Source: Adiantum capillus-veneris (taxonomy: Eukaryota; Streptophyta; Polypodiopsida; Polypodiales; Pteridaceae). Taken from it: a DNA stretch of 64,000 nucleotides. The stretch lies in assembly GCA_014529385.2 (NCBI GenBank), contig CM043947.1, positions 124,778,391 to 124,842,390 of the forward strand, read 5' to 3'. How positions within the stretch are numbered: the first letter of the stretch is position 1; each line of letters begins with the position of its first letter. The translations under genes were made by a program, and so were the position numbers. Shown here piece by piece: positions 44,941-56,270 of this stretch. The notes under the pieces are model-generated. The model was given only the letters and a program-made list of their open reading frames with translations, had not been told where the DNA came from and made no database searches.

Positions 44941-45595
44941 ACCTTTTTATCATTTGGGGCTAAGACTCGAGGGGTTCACTACGTGTAAAACCACCATATC
45001 ACGTGCGTTCAAGACATGTTTGTAAAAACCCTTATCTATGAATTTTTGTTAAGAATATAATGTACTCTTTTCTTTTAAATTTTTTTTTTTTCAAATTTGA
45101 AAAAATAATGTCCTTCTGTTGAACTCACGTGATAGTTTACATTTTTAGTAGGTGACCTCCCCGGGGGCTAAGATTTGACCAATGGGTAGCTAATACCATT
45201 TGAAACAACTTTTCCAAAAGGCAAAATAGAAAAAAACTGCAAAAAGTTGGTTAAAAGTGCCAAACATTAGAAATTAATAAAAAACCGTAGGTAGACACAA
45301 TTTTTTTCTTTTGATTGGTAAAGAGTTATTCAAATTCAAAACAAAGTTGTGGAGTAGAGTACTGACACTGCAAGTAATAAGCAATCCAAATGTGGTGTGT
45401 GGCTAAGTATCCTGCTAGGTGGACGCCCATCTACTATATCCAGCTAACAACCGATTATGCTAGGGCTGTCTACTAATGAAGAATGATAACAAGTCAAGTG
45501 GAAAGAGTTATGTTAGCCTGTTTCTTTCATGGAAAGTGAGAAGAGGATTTTTTTAAGACACCTCTTAGTTGTGGTAACTCGTTTAGCATACTCGA
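44941..45595. other. No gene seen
   Basis: AT-rich sequence with poly-T and poly-A runs and no recognisable protein. Confidence 0.5.
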
Positions 45596-45844
45596 GTGAG
45601 CTCTAAACGGAGTCTATATGCTATGTTGGATATGGAATGGTTACGTAAGACGATTGCAAACAACAATGTGGAAAATCAAGATGTTCTTTTTGATTTCATT
45701 GAACCTCCTATTGTGAATCATGTTCCTCTGAAATGGACAACTAGATCCATGAAGGATGCCACTATGAAAAACATTAGTGTTCTTGCAAAAGATATCACCA
45801 CTTTTGTTTTTGAAGACAAAAACACTTCTCCAAGGGGGGAGTAA
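45596..45844 (+). pseudogene. pol: Chromodomain tail of a second decayed chromovirus
   Basis: The frame reads PPIVNHVPLKWTTRSMKDAT, then ISVLAKDITTFVFEDKNTSP and RGE with a stop. The chromodomain Trp is kept but the later aromatic of the cage reads Met. The stop overlaps AAGGGGGGAGTAA, and an LTR begins TGTCACGCC at 45847. This is the same family as 44483-44707, in the opposite orientation, so the two are not one element. Confidence 0.75.
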
Positions 45845-45846
45845 TG

Positions 45847-46010
45847 TCACGCCTAAGGTAGGTCTGGGTAGTAGTCCAAAGGACGAGATGCTCATGTAGT
45901 TCAATGGGCTATATTTGGTAGGCCAAGGGCCTATATATAATGTGGTTGGGTGGAGAGTTGCATGTGTCAATTCCGAGTCTCCTCACATCTACATCTATTA
46001 CCATAGCCTA
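45847..46010 (+). repeat. Start of an LTR (3' LTR of the 45.6-kb relic)
   Basis: It begins TGTCACGCCTAAGG right after the purine tract and includes GGCCTATATATAATG, a plausible TATA region (about 45929-45943). Its end is not defined because no second copy is present. Confidence 0.5.
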
Positions 46011-48955
46011 AAATTATGATGTAATTGAGATTTTTAAAATAAATTTTGATTATACTCAAGACTATATTGATTATGTTTATGCACATGATTAAGTATATTA
46101 ATTACTGGGGCTCTACCAAAATTATGGATTTTGAAATTAGACTTTGTATGTAGGATTTGTGTCAATTTCATGTTTTTTAACTTTGGAAAATGGTAAGGCC
46201 ACTACTTGTAGGAAAATTAGCACTGACTATTTTTGTGGCTATTGGAGGGTGAGTGCAAAACAAAGAGCGAGAGAAATTTATAGAAAAACTTCCACACAAT
46301 GGTGAAAGCACATTGAGCTTGCAACCTCGCCACCTTCTACCACCAAGGTGATGCCATAAATAATATTCCTTGGCATACTTGAAAAAAGGCTACAAGTCTT
46401 TGTTGGCATTGTTAGCTGAGCGTGAGAGATAACCGTCTACTTGAAGTCTTCTCGAGAAGTCAAAACTTCTCGAGAAGTCACCCCACCCAAGTAATGCTCC
46501 AATGCAAGCATGCTTAACTATAAGGTTGCTAACCATTGAGTTATCTCTTTGTTGTCTACATCCAAGAATGTGGGGTTAAACTTGAACTTTCAATCTATCT
46601 AATCTAAAACATATGTAGAATAAGTATAGGAAGGACTATCTAGAACTAGTTAAGTATGCAAGTAGATGGTTGTGTTATGGATGCATACACTAGTAATTAG
46701 AGGATAGAAGTTCTTGTTTTTTTTGTGATTTTTTAAACCTTAACCCCCCTTCACATTGTTACATTTCCTCCCTAACTTCCCCCTTCTCAAGCACTTGAAA
46801 GTGGTATGTGAAGCATGGATTTTATTTCCACTTATGATTGCATGTGTGCTAGGATGTACTCCTAGGTATATAGATGCACAATTATTTGCACTAGGGTCAT
46901 ATCCTTATATCTTTTCCTATATTATTCATTTGTATACCTTCTTGTTGAAACTAACATTCAATTGTGTTGGGAGCTGCATGACAGTAGTTGTGACTTAATT
47001 GGAAGACTTAAACTCATTAAAAAATTAAAGATTTTTCTATAGGATGCTTTACTTGGTTTATAATCATCTTTTGTAAAACAAGTGACAAAATCACGATGGA
47101 TTTCTTAAATAATTAGAATGTGATAAAATCATTAGGTTGAGTTTAAGTAGAATCAGTGTTCAAGAAAGGATTGCCTCAGCTTAGCCTTGAGCCGGTTGAA
47201 AATGGAGACTACCTGGTTGCAAACCATGGTAAAGGGAAGAAAAAGTGGTGAAATATGTGAGAAAATAGTTCAAATATCCTATAAATTTTAAATTTATGCT
47301 AGTATTTTCGGTTTTCTTCTTTGTGGGAAAGAAACTCAATCAACGGCCGCTTAATAAAAGAGACTTTCTTGAATATTGAATAGAATTAAGTTATAGAATG
47401 TAAGAAAAGTCAAGCCATGTGAGGTTGTGAAATGAAATGTGAAATTAAAAAAACTTGTTAATATATATGTGTGTGTGTATCCACAGAATTTACTAGAATT
47501 ATGCAAGTGAAGTTTCACTTTAACATTCTAAAACAATAGAATGCAAAAAAGTCAAGACATGTCAAGATATGAAATGAAAGTGAAATAAACATTTAAAGTA
47601 AGTATCCATCATGCAATGAAAACAATGAAAGTCTCCCTAACCCAACACAACACTAAGGTTTCTTTTAGAAAGCAAAAAGTTTGGCTTTACAAAATGGATA
47701 GTGCATGACCTATGCAACACATATTTTCCTCAAAGGTTGAGAATTTTCCCAATGTCTTAAGGATCTTTCCATGATTTTTTGTGATGTATAGACTCTTTCT
47801 AAAAGAGAGTTGTTTCCTTCTTGGACCCTTTCTTGGGGTGGCATTATCCTTCTTCTTTTGTTCCTTATTTTCCTCTCTTCCTCCCCTTTTCCTCTACCTT
47901 TGAATCTTTCTTTGGATCTCTCCTTTCCTCTTCTTCACAAAATTATCATACCTTTACTAGACTAGAAGTCTACCTTCACTCTAAAACTCTCATGGGATTC
48001 AAAAGATTTGGATTGGTGGACTGTGGAATGCATGTCTAGCCTCACTATCCTATCTTATTGCAGTATTAGTGAGAACCATGATTAAATTGTCAATCCATGG
48101 GACGAAACTGACTCGACTAGTGCATAAAGGCTATAAGAGGGTGTCAATATTTTGGAAAACAACTAACAACTCGCATCTAACTCAAGCTACACCCAAGTGA
48201 CTGAAATCACCAAAAGCCAATCACTCATCGGCAAATAAATCACATCCGTTACATCATCAAATGACATCCAAACGTAACGAACTTTTAGGATATGTTTATA
48301 AGACCGAAGCACACATGCTTATGGTCTCAAACCCCACTTTAGGTCAAGTTTCAAAATCGATAGCAATGGATTTTTGACCTAGTTTTTTTCGACCCAGAAT
48401 GCATCTAAATGCTTAGCAATGATGCCCCAATACCCCGCCTATGCTTAGTTTTTGATTTGAAAGTGTAAATTCTTAGTTATGATGAAATTAGGCCGTGGGT
48501 CGACGATGCCAAAAGCTACGAATTACTATGAACTGCTTACGTCAATGCATAGAGCTCTTACCTGTGGTTGCAATGCAACAAACGCGACTGCAATGTGACA
48601 ACCGAGAAGGGAGTAGGAAGCGCGAGAAGGAGAGGAGTGAGCGCCGTTAGCTCATGTTGTGTATTTCTTATCCAAAAACTTATAGAAAACTTACAAAAAT
48701 TGGCTTTTATACCTTAGCCAAGGTTTTTGGGTGGTCAAAACTAATAATCTGAAGTTCTACCAAAGCTGGGTAATGACTGGCTGATACAATCTGGAAGCTT
48801 GTAGCCCCGGCTCATTAATTACAGAGTTTATCTGAGAAAATAGGAGTTACAATATTCTCGATTTATCAAAATAATAAGTGTTTTACAAAGAGAACTATGA
48901 AAAATGGTGTCCGTATTAGCTTGCTGCTAACATTCCCCCCCTCCTCGCCTGTGCC
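46011..48955. other. AT-rich region without a recognisable gene
   Basis: I see only short open stretches with no known motif. A pair of palindromes lies at 46448-46477, a short (TG)n at 47470, and a TC-rich stretch at about 47860-47940. The right end, near 48580-48860, may be flank of the coiled-coil relic. Confidence 0.5.
46448..46477. repeat. Two 12-bp palindromes 18 bp apart
   Basis: CTTCTCGAGAAG occurs at 46448-46459 and 46466-46477, separated by six bases. Confidence 0.8.
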
Positions 48956-48971
48956 ATCCCTTGACACAGCT

Positions 48972-51900
48972 TTATGGGCTAAAATAATCTTCGGGTTGAC
49001 GGCTAGCGAGTCGGTCTTTAAGTGCATTCAGTGCCTTCTGGTATCTGATTTTTCTTTCTTTGTCTGGCACTTACAAAAATTGCATGGTTACTCTGTTCTT
49101 CAGCTCCACCACTGAGTAGCCTACAAACCTAGATATAAGGTTGCTGATCACTAGCGCAAATATCTTCGTTCGCCAGGTGAAGAATTCCATGTAGAAAGCT
49201 TTCTCGAACGCCAACATATTATGTGATGGTAAGAACATACACCGGGCGTAGAAGCCATAGAGTACTTCTTCGGAAGGCTCACCACTGAGATCATAGCATA
49301 ACCCTTTATTTCCCAGAAGGAATGACATCCACGGGGCGTCTGCTTGCTCTGGTTCATGAAAAACTTCAATATAAGTTAGCGTCATTCTGCATATCTTGTA
49401 TAGCATTGCGCATGAGAGATCTGGTAGACTCTTAAAGAAAGGCATGGCGCTCGTTAGGGTTTTCACGATGTATTCATCTGTTGCTTGTCCTTTCTATGGA
49501 GCTGGTAGTCTGGGGTAGTCTGGATGCTTCTTTGTCAGTGCTTCATGGTCCTTCCATGTCCTTACTCTGGGTACTGGACAGAATGTGGGATCTCTTTGCA
49601 GGGCTGCAGGTGCTCTTGTGAACAAAATCAAATATCGCGGATTCTTGTTCAACCAGCTCAACCTCCACTTTGGGTGGTCTTTATTTGCGTCATCTTCTTG
49701 CATGTCTTTGTAGAGCCTCTCCTTTACCTATAGTAGTTCCACTTTTATGAGAGGGTATGGCAGAGATTGCTGATGCCATTGCACATTGATCTGATTGGGA
49801 CTGAGTTGAGTGAAGTTAACAGAGTGTAGAACTCTCAACTCCCAATCCATTGCGGATTTCCACTGCTCATCCACCTCTTGGGTGATCTTCTCTTTCAGTG
49901 CATCCTCCTCAGCTTTTGATAGCTGGACCATAGGCACTGTGTCTGCATCTGTGATGTCAATCTGAAACTCTTGGTCACCACTTGGCTCTGTTGTGGACTG
50001 TGTCTCAAACTGAACAAATGAGACCGAGGGTATATCTATCTGCGGCGGCTCTAAAGGGCATGCCTCTTCCTGTGTATCTGGCTTTTCTTCCCTTAGGAGT
50101 TGGTTAACTCTTTTGAGCTCTGCTATTTCTTTTAGGAGCTCTTCTTCCCTCTGGACCCGCATTAAAGCCAAGTCCCTGTGCTATGATTTCTCCAACTTTA
50201 ATTCTAATTCGAGGTCCTTGTTCTTCTTTTCTAGTGCCTTGTACACTTCATCAGTCCCTTTGATCGAGGCCATGGCTGGATTTTCTTTGATTTGCCGTGA
50301 GAAGATTGCCTGATCATTGATTCGCTGTTTAGAGTATTACATCCAATTGCACTTCAATTTTTTGAGCTGACAAGGATGTTGTAATAAGTTCATTTGTAAC
50401 TTCTGTCAGCTGCTCGTCTTTCGCTTTGTAAGCATCTGTTAATTTGGTGAGCAGATCACCTAACTCTTCCATTTTTGTTTGCTGACGATTTCTTGCTATC
50501 TGATGCTGTTCAGCTTCAGCTTTCATCTCGTGCACTTGCCTCTGAAGATTGGTGATGACACTCATTTTGTCTTCTAACTCTCCTTGGAGAGCTTCAATCA
50601 CCATCTCAAGTTCTTTGGTCTTTGTGCTGCGGCTAAGTGCTGCTGAACGGAGTCTCTCCATCATGTCTTGCATCTGCCTTGCATATTCATTTACTTGCAC
50701 TATTACCTCGTCATTCGACTGCCAATCCTCTTGTCTTGCCAGCTGGGTTGATGTGCCTGCAACCTCATGTGTGTCTTTCTGCTGTGTCTTTAGCTGGTGG
50801 TTCTTCTTGCGTGGAGGTAGAGGGTTGGTCTTTTTTTTGTCATCCTGAGGCCTTGTGGATGCCTTGGCTGTTTCTTGTTGTGTGGAAGTTGATGGTGTTG
50901 GCTCAGACTCTGTAGCCTCTTTGGGTGCAGGGCTCACGTCCTTTTCCAGCTCAGGTTCTTTCTGCTGTTGTTGCTCTTGTGTAGGTTCCTCTGTCTTTTG
51001 CTCTTCAGCTTTTGAGTAGCTGCTGGTTCCTTTTCTTTTTGTTTCTCTTGTTGGTCAGCCTCTTGTGCAGATTTTGTTTCTTTGGTGGATTCAGATTCTT
51101 TCCCTTTCTCAGGTGATCGTGGTGGGCTTGGCATAGGATGGTCCTGTTCAGTAGATGGTGAAGTGGGTTTGGGAGACTCATAGCCCTGCTCTTGTGCTTC
51201 TTCTCTAGCCGTCTCCTTGGCTTGTCTCTGTTCCTCAACCTCTTTTGCCTTTCTAGACGCTTCTTTGTCTTCCTTCAGCTTAAGGGCTTCGGCTTCTTGG
51301 TACATTTTTTCCAAAGTTTATGTCGGATCCTCAACCTCTTTTCTCGTGTGATGCTTCGTTCTTGGGCCTTTAAGTTTGCTAGGCCCCCATTTCTCTGGGT
51401 CCTTCCCTTGTGCTTGTTGGATGTGCTGGTAGGCTTGTTTCGCTCTTTCATAACGAGCTTGTTTTTGTATGGGCTCTTCTTGGTGGGCGGCAACAACTTT
51501 TCTCTTCATTTCTTCTCTTCTCGCTCTCTTCTCCTCGTTGTCAGAGCTCTCGCTGCTGTGCCTTTCCGACGAGCTTTCAGCTGATTCTTCATCAAATTTA
51601 TAACATTTCCTCCCTGACATTGTAGCTCTCAGAGAGGGTTGTGCTGCCAATATCCATGTATTTTGATCAAGGGCAGGTGGTAGATTGTCGGCCATGCCGA
51701 TGGCATGGTATGCTATCCTTGTTAAAACTTCTGGCGCACCCAAGTAAGTGATCTTGCCTTATTTCTTGGTGCCCTTCAAGGTGGTCAGGACATAATGGGC
51801 GTGGTCCATTGGTTGCCTAGTTGTTGACTTTAGAACTTGTGTAAACATAGTGGCAATCGCGTGATTCGACGTGGTGTACCTTGGTGGACTTTTTGCCAAG

Positions 51901-52553
51901 AAATGGAAGTGCTGATGGTATAATCGAGCTGGCTCTTCCACTTGTTTGTGAATCAGATCTGCAAAGGTAGCTGTCTGCGACTGTCTCTTTGGTAAAGATT
52001 CCTGCTGTTTTCCTGTCTCTTGCTCTCATGGTCATTCCCTCTGTAGGCAGTCTGAGTGTCTCTGCCACTATATCTTTGGTTATGACCACCTCACCTTGTT
52101 TCTCTGAGTGTCAGATATTTGTGCGGTTCCATCTTCTTTAATTGTGGATAGAAGCTCGTAAGCTTTCTAAAAATCCACTCTGTAAGGCTCTACTTCATAG
52201 AAGTCTCTGAGTCCCAGCCTGCGGTTGGCTTCTTTGGTCTCTAGCTTGGTGGCAACATCATACACTTCCTTAGGTAGGAGTTGCAACTCCACCTAATGTC
52301 CCTCTTCACTCTTGAACCTGTCGGTGAAGACTGTGGTATGATGCTCTTCTAGCTGTTCTTTGGAGAGATAAGCTGCCTTGGCTGAATTGGGGTCTAATTG
52401 ATAAGCGGGCAGTTCCTGCAACTTCTCGTTCTGGTTGAGCTTTTTCTTGGCCCTCTCTACTGCTTGCATGGCTCTTGTTCAGTGAATAGAGTGCAAAGTT
52501 GGCAGATTTGTCAAAAGTTTCTCTAAAATGTCCTTTAGTCTGAAATGCTGACA
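48972..52553 (-). pseudogene. Unidentified coiled-coil protein, about 1,200 codons, decayed
   Basis: Reading right to left: ATG 52553 (MSAFQTKGHFRETF) begins a folded N-terminal part of about 400 codons with VELQLLPKEVYDVATKLE, EVVITKDIVAETLRLP and APEVLTRIAYHAIGMADNLP. Next comes an acidic and Lys/Glu/Gln-rich linker (51700-50940). Then long heptad-patterned coiled coils follow (50860-50330, 50290-50090; for example LEMVIEALQGELEDKMSVI). Next is an acidic patch (IDITDADTVPMVQLSKAEED) and a C-terminal globular part of about 240 codons (MPFFKSLPDLSCAMLYKI, WMSFLLGNKGLCYDLSG). Frames change near 52475, 52090, 51965, 51010 and 50332. Eight in-frame stops (52293, 52167, 51759, 51318, 50181, 49728, 49494, 49071) are all TAG or TAA. 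I do not recognise the family; no retroelement or transposase motif is visible. The length and regularity suggest a real ancestral gene, of host or element. Confidence 0.6.
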
Positions 52554-53150
52554 TGGTCCAATTTTTTTCAAATCAATTTTTGAACAAGCATAGATGCATA
52601 AAAACATGCAAGGAACAAAACTGTAAAGTCAAAACAAAATTTTGCAACCAAAGTAAATAATCACGATTATTTACAGTTGAGCAAATTTTTCAACTTTTTG
52701 TAAACTTGGCTTCATAGGCTTGAAGTATATACCAAATACATACTCTGAGTGAAATATGGGCTCATTTGGATGCACAGGGTGAAAATGGTACCCGATTTTG
52801 GATTTAGGTCTCTGAAACAATAGATATAAAGGAAATTTGAGATTTTAAGTTCCAAATTGGTTCAAAATTGGCTAGTGGGCTAAACACATCATGTACTTTG
52901 GATGTATAATGGCAAAATATCAAAACTTCTCAATTTTGGCTAGAAAGTAAATAATCACGATTATTAACTTTTCTTGCAAAATTGATATTTTTTGGTACAA
53001 AATGGTTCTAGGCATTGTATAGACCCTATGTATGAGATATGAGGTGATTTGGATCAAGAAATGTTGTCTTTAACCCAAAAATTGGCTTGCAAAGACTTCT
53101 TTGTGTTTATTGGCAATTTTCCAAGTTACATTAGGCAAAATTTGGACTCA
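52554..53150. other. AT-rich upstream region of the coiled-coil relic
   Basis: No gene. It contains an inverted repeat with arms GTAAATAATC and GATTATTTAC around AC (52653-52674), and a near copy at about 52947-52968 with one mismatch. Confidence 0.55.
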
Positions 53151-53565
53151 CAAAGGGGCCCTTTAAGGAGTTTGACTTTACCTCTCTCTACCAAAACTGG
53201 CGCATGGATAAATTTTTTCAAACAAACTCCAAAGTTGGCGGAGGTTTGAGAATTAGAATGTCCTCTTCAAGCTCTATCTATTGATATATAGCACGCCATG
53301 AGATTCCTCATATTTTAGAAGATTCTTTTTTTTATTCTCACCTATGATGTGACAACTCTGTCGGAATCTAAGTGAATCAAACAAAGAATCTTCTAAAATA
53401 TGAGGAATCTCATGGCGTGCTATATATTAGTAGATAGAGCTTCAAGAGGACATTCTAACTGCCAAACTTTCGTCAACTTTGGAGTTTGTTTGCAAAAATT
53501 TATCCATGCGCCCATTTTGGTAGAGAGAGGTAAAGTCAAACTCCTTAAAGGGCCCCGCAAGGCTT
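53151..53565. repeat. Long inverted repeat, arms about 178 bp
   Basis: The left arm (53151-53328) and the reverse complement of the right arm (53383-53565) match at roughly 93 per cent, separated by a 54-nt AT-rich loop. A transcript across it would fold into one long, nearly perfect hairpin. No transposon end or flanking duplication was recognised. Short open frames over both arms share the peptide RGPLRSLTLPLSTK only because the DNA is duplicated. Confidence 0.9.
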
Positions 53566-54370
53566 TGAAAAAATCCAAAATTACATGGTCACATAGTAGT
53601 ATAAAGCCATGCTGCACACAGTTTCCGTTCAGAAAAATAGTAGGAAAAAACCTTTTAATTCCCCTCGAATGTAATCAAGCAGTAGATGCCAACCATTTTT
53701 AGCAATCATATTCCATGCTAAGTACCATAATAACCTAATGTTCATGAGTAGTATGCACAATGTATAAGAACCACAGTTAACAACAGTTGTGAAAAACTAG
53801 TCACGAATGCAAGCACAATGTTATTGACAACCACTTTCCCTATTGTTTAACAAAATAGCAGAGTACTGCTTACTGCAAAGAATTCCAATCATAACCGACA
53901 GCGAGGCAATTTTAGGGTAGAAAAAAACCTGAGATACTTGAGTGGTGAGCTCCATAGATCTATTTGTGAAGCAGGCAGTAAATCCTCTCAGACAAAACAA
54001 AACAAAACAAAACAATCACTGGCTAAGTGAGGGGAAGAGGTGCGTCCTCACCTGTTTAAATAGAGGGTGGACTGCCAGTCCTCTGAGCAGGAGTAATGAG
54101 TGAGCCGAGCCGCCCTCCTTTTTGAGTGTGTGGTAGCATCAAACGGCACGCAGATACCCTTGAGAGGGGAGATCCATAGCCAGGGAGAAGAGGCCGCCTT
54201 CTCGACGTAATGAGGACAAAGACTTAAATCACGCTCAACACTCTAGGGAAAACATTTTAAGCTTTATTATTCAAGGTCCGGGTCCCATGGCCTTTATATG
54301 GCATATTTTGAGCAGTATCATTAATTCGTTAGCGTAGGAGCCTATTTCAAATCCGTGGCCTGTGGTTAAA
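53566..54370. other. No gene seen
   Basis: It contains an AAAAC repeat (about 53995-54013) and otherwise unremarkable sequence. Confidence 0.5.
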
Positions 54371-54380
54371 CCACGTGGAA

Positions 54381-54783
54381 GAGCTTTTCTACCGGCTCAT
54401 TGCTGGCTTTATTAATCGCAGACAGATCAAACCAGCGCATGCTTTTTTAATTGCAAGCAACACTCCTTCAGGCTTTTTTAATCGCAGGCAGCGCTTGGCA
54501 CTCCATGGCCTGCCCACATCGTTTGCAGCATCTTCATTATTCTCGTTAATACCTGCAGGGTAATCTCGTTAACCCACGTGGGAGAGCTTTTCTAACGGCT
54601 CATGCTCTCTTTATTCATCGCAGACAGATCAAACCAATGCACACTTTTTTAATCGCAAGCAACACTCGGCAACCTGAATGAGTGCGCGCTTTTTTAATCG
54701 CAGGCAGCGCTTGGCAGTCCATGGCCTACCCACGTCGTTTGCAGCATCTTCATTATTCTCGTCAATACCTGCAGGGTAATGGC
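54381..54783. repeat. 203-bp tandem duplication
   Basis: GAGCTTTTCT starts at 54381 and 54584. Both units carry CGCAGACAGATCAAACCA, CGCAGGCAGCGCTTGGCA and ACCTGCAGGGTAAT. Within each unit TTTTTTAATCGCA-like words recur two or three times, suggesting an older internal repeat. Confidence 0.85.
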
Positions 54784-54984
54784 CAACTGCAAGTTTCTTG
54801 GCTTCCTTGCATTGCACCAGGCTTGCTGCATGCTTCCTTTGTACAAACATTTTGCGTGGTTTTCTTATCAAAGCTACATTAGCAGTCATAAAGAGACCTC
54901 GTTGCTATGTTAGGATAGTTTCTGGTGCTTATTACGAGCGGCGGCTCATCCCCACATTCTCTCTCCTCTCTCTTCACCACAATG

Positions 54985-56270
54985 TTGTGGTGTCTAATAT
55001 TCTGTTTGGAAAGTCAGCAATTGCGAATCGATGGCCTCTCTCCATATGCAATTACCTTTGCACGTACCTTGAAGGCATCTGGCTCTACACAAGATGCTCA
55101 TATGGGCACAAAAACTCAGAAGTATATTGTGAGTCGGAGGCTATTGAAGAAAGATGTCGTGCTTGGTAGTATTGTCTTGGTCGATATGTATAAAATGTGG
55201 TTGAGGAGCTTCCTATCTGGAATGTCATCTCTTGGAATGCGCTAATTTGAGATGTGCGCAACAAGAGCAGGGCCAGAAAGCCCTAGTTTGTTTCCAGTGG
55301 ATGCAAAGCAAGAATCCTTCATCCACGTGGCATCGACCATCCAACAGCAAGTGCTTGCTCGCTTTTTTTATGACCTTCATCAGTCGACTTGTCAAGACGT
55401 GCAGCTATTCAGCTATTCTTGCTCGAAACTATAGTTTCGGCCCTCTTACGTCTTTCCCATCGCAAACTAAGAAATCGTCAAAATTACAGCCTTTCAGTGA
55501 AAACAAAAGATTAGCTTCCTTTGTTCTTTATTGGTACCTTCACAAAACAACTACAAGATGGGTAATCACTTCAAATCGATGCAGGATGTTGGCAAGGAAG
55601 CTCGTCAAGGCTGTTCTAAGCATATGCAAGCAGAAGGCCTTTCTCCAATGCAATCATCTATGGAAGCAAGCACCTATGCTAGCACCTTGAAAGACTTCGT
55701 AATATGCTGACATGGGTGTAGAGAATTTATGATGACTAGTCAGTCACAAGCTGTTCAGAAACAGGTTGTTCTTAGCAGGGATTTTCTTTATATGTATGGC
55801 AAATGTGGTGCACTTACAATGTCAACAGAAAGGAAACAAATCCACTAACAACTCTAGGGAAGAAGCAATACTCGTGAAAGACATCAAGCAGACTCACAAA
55901 AGCATGAGAAGGCCTCTGTCCAATTGTCCCAATGCAATTACTTATGCTTGCACATTGAAGGTGTGTAGTCTCATGAAAGACGTTGACATGGGTGAGAGAA
56001 TTAATGATGAGATTACTAGTCACGGGTTGTTGCAAAAAATTATCATGCTTCCTGTGATCTAGAGTGTGGACTCTTGGAATGCATTAATTGTCATATTTTT
56101 CCCACGGGGGTAGGGCTAGAAAGCTATAATGCATTTTCAACGATGCGAAGCGAGGGCCTCTCTCTAGATGCAATCACCTATGCATGCATCTTGAAGGCAT
56201 GTGGCTCTTCGCAGGATGCCCAACATCATTGATGCAAGGAAGTGCATCAACGAGAGACATTCAATCCCAC
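54985..56270 (+). pseudogene. Pentatricopeptide repeat (PPR) protein pseudogene
   Basis: At least four 35-residue PPR units are readable across frames: DGLSPYAITFARTLKASGS with MGTKTQKYIVSRRLLKKDVV and LVDMY (55029-55200); a Trp-Asn-Ala-Leu-Ile unit with QGQKALVCFQWMQS (about 55236-55310); MQAEGLSP and LYMYGKCGAL (55620-55815); NAITYACTLKVCS with MGERINDEITSHGLL (55930-56030); and DAITYACILKACGSSQDA (56168-56225). The MYGKCGAL and Asn-Ala-Leu-Ile motifs mark the plant P/L/S-type PPR family, whose members bind organellar RNA in a sequence-specific way. Several stops (TGA and TAA included) and shifts abolish it. No start and no C-terminal editing domain are visible. Confidence 0.8.

Noticed and set aside
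47821-48039. 72-residue Phe/Ser/Pro-rich plus frame
   Set aside because: It is a pyrimidine-rich stretch without motif, homologue-like pattern or continuation.
48972-52553. Alternative genetic code or organellar U-to-C editing as explanation for TAG/TAA-only stops
   Set aside because: The region also has several frameshifts and lies among nuclear transposons; mutation of methylated cytosine explains the stops more simply.
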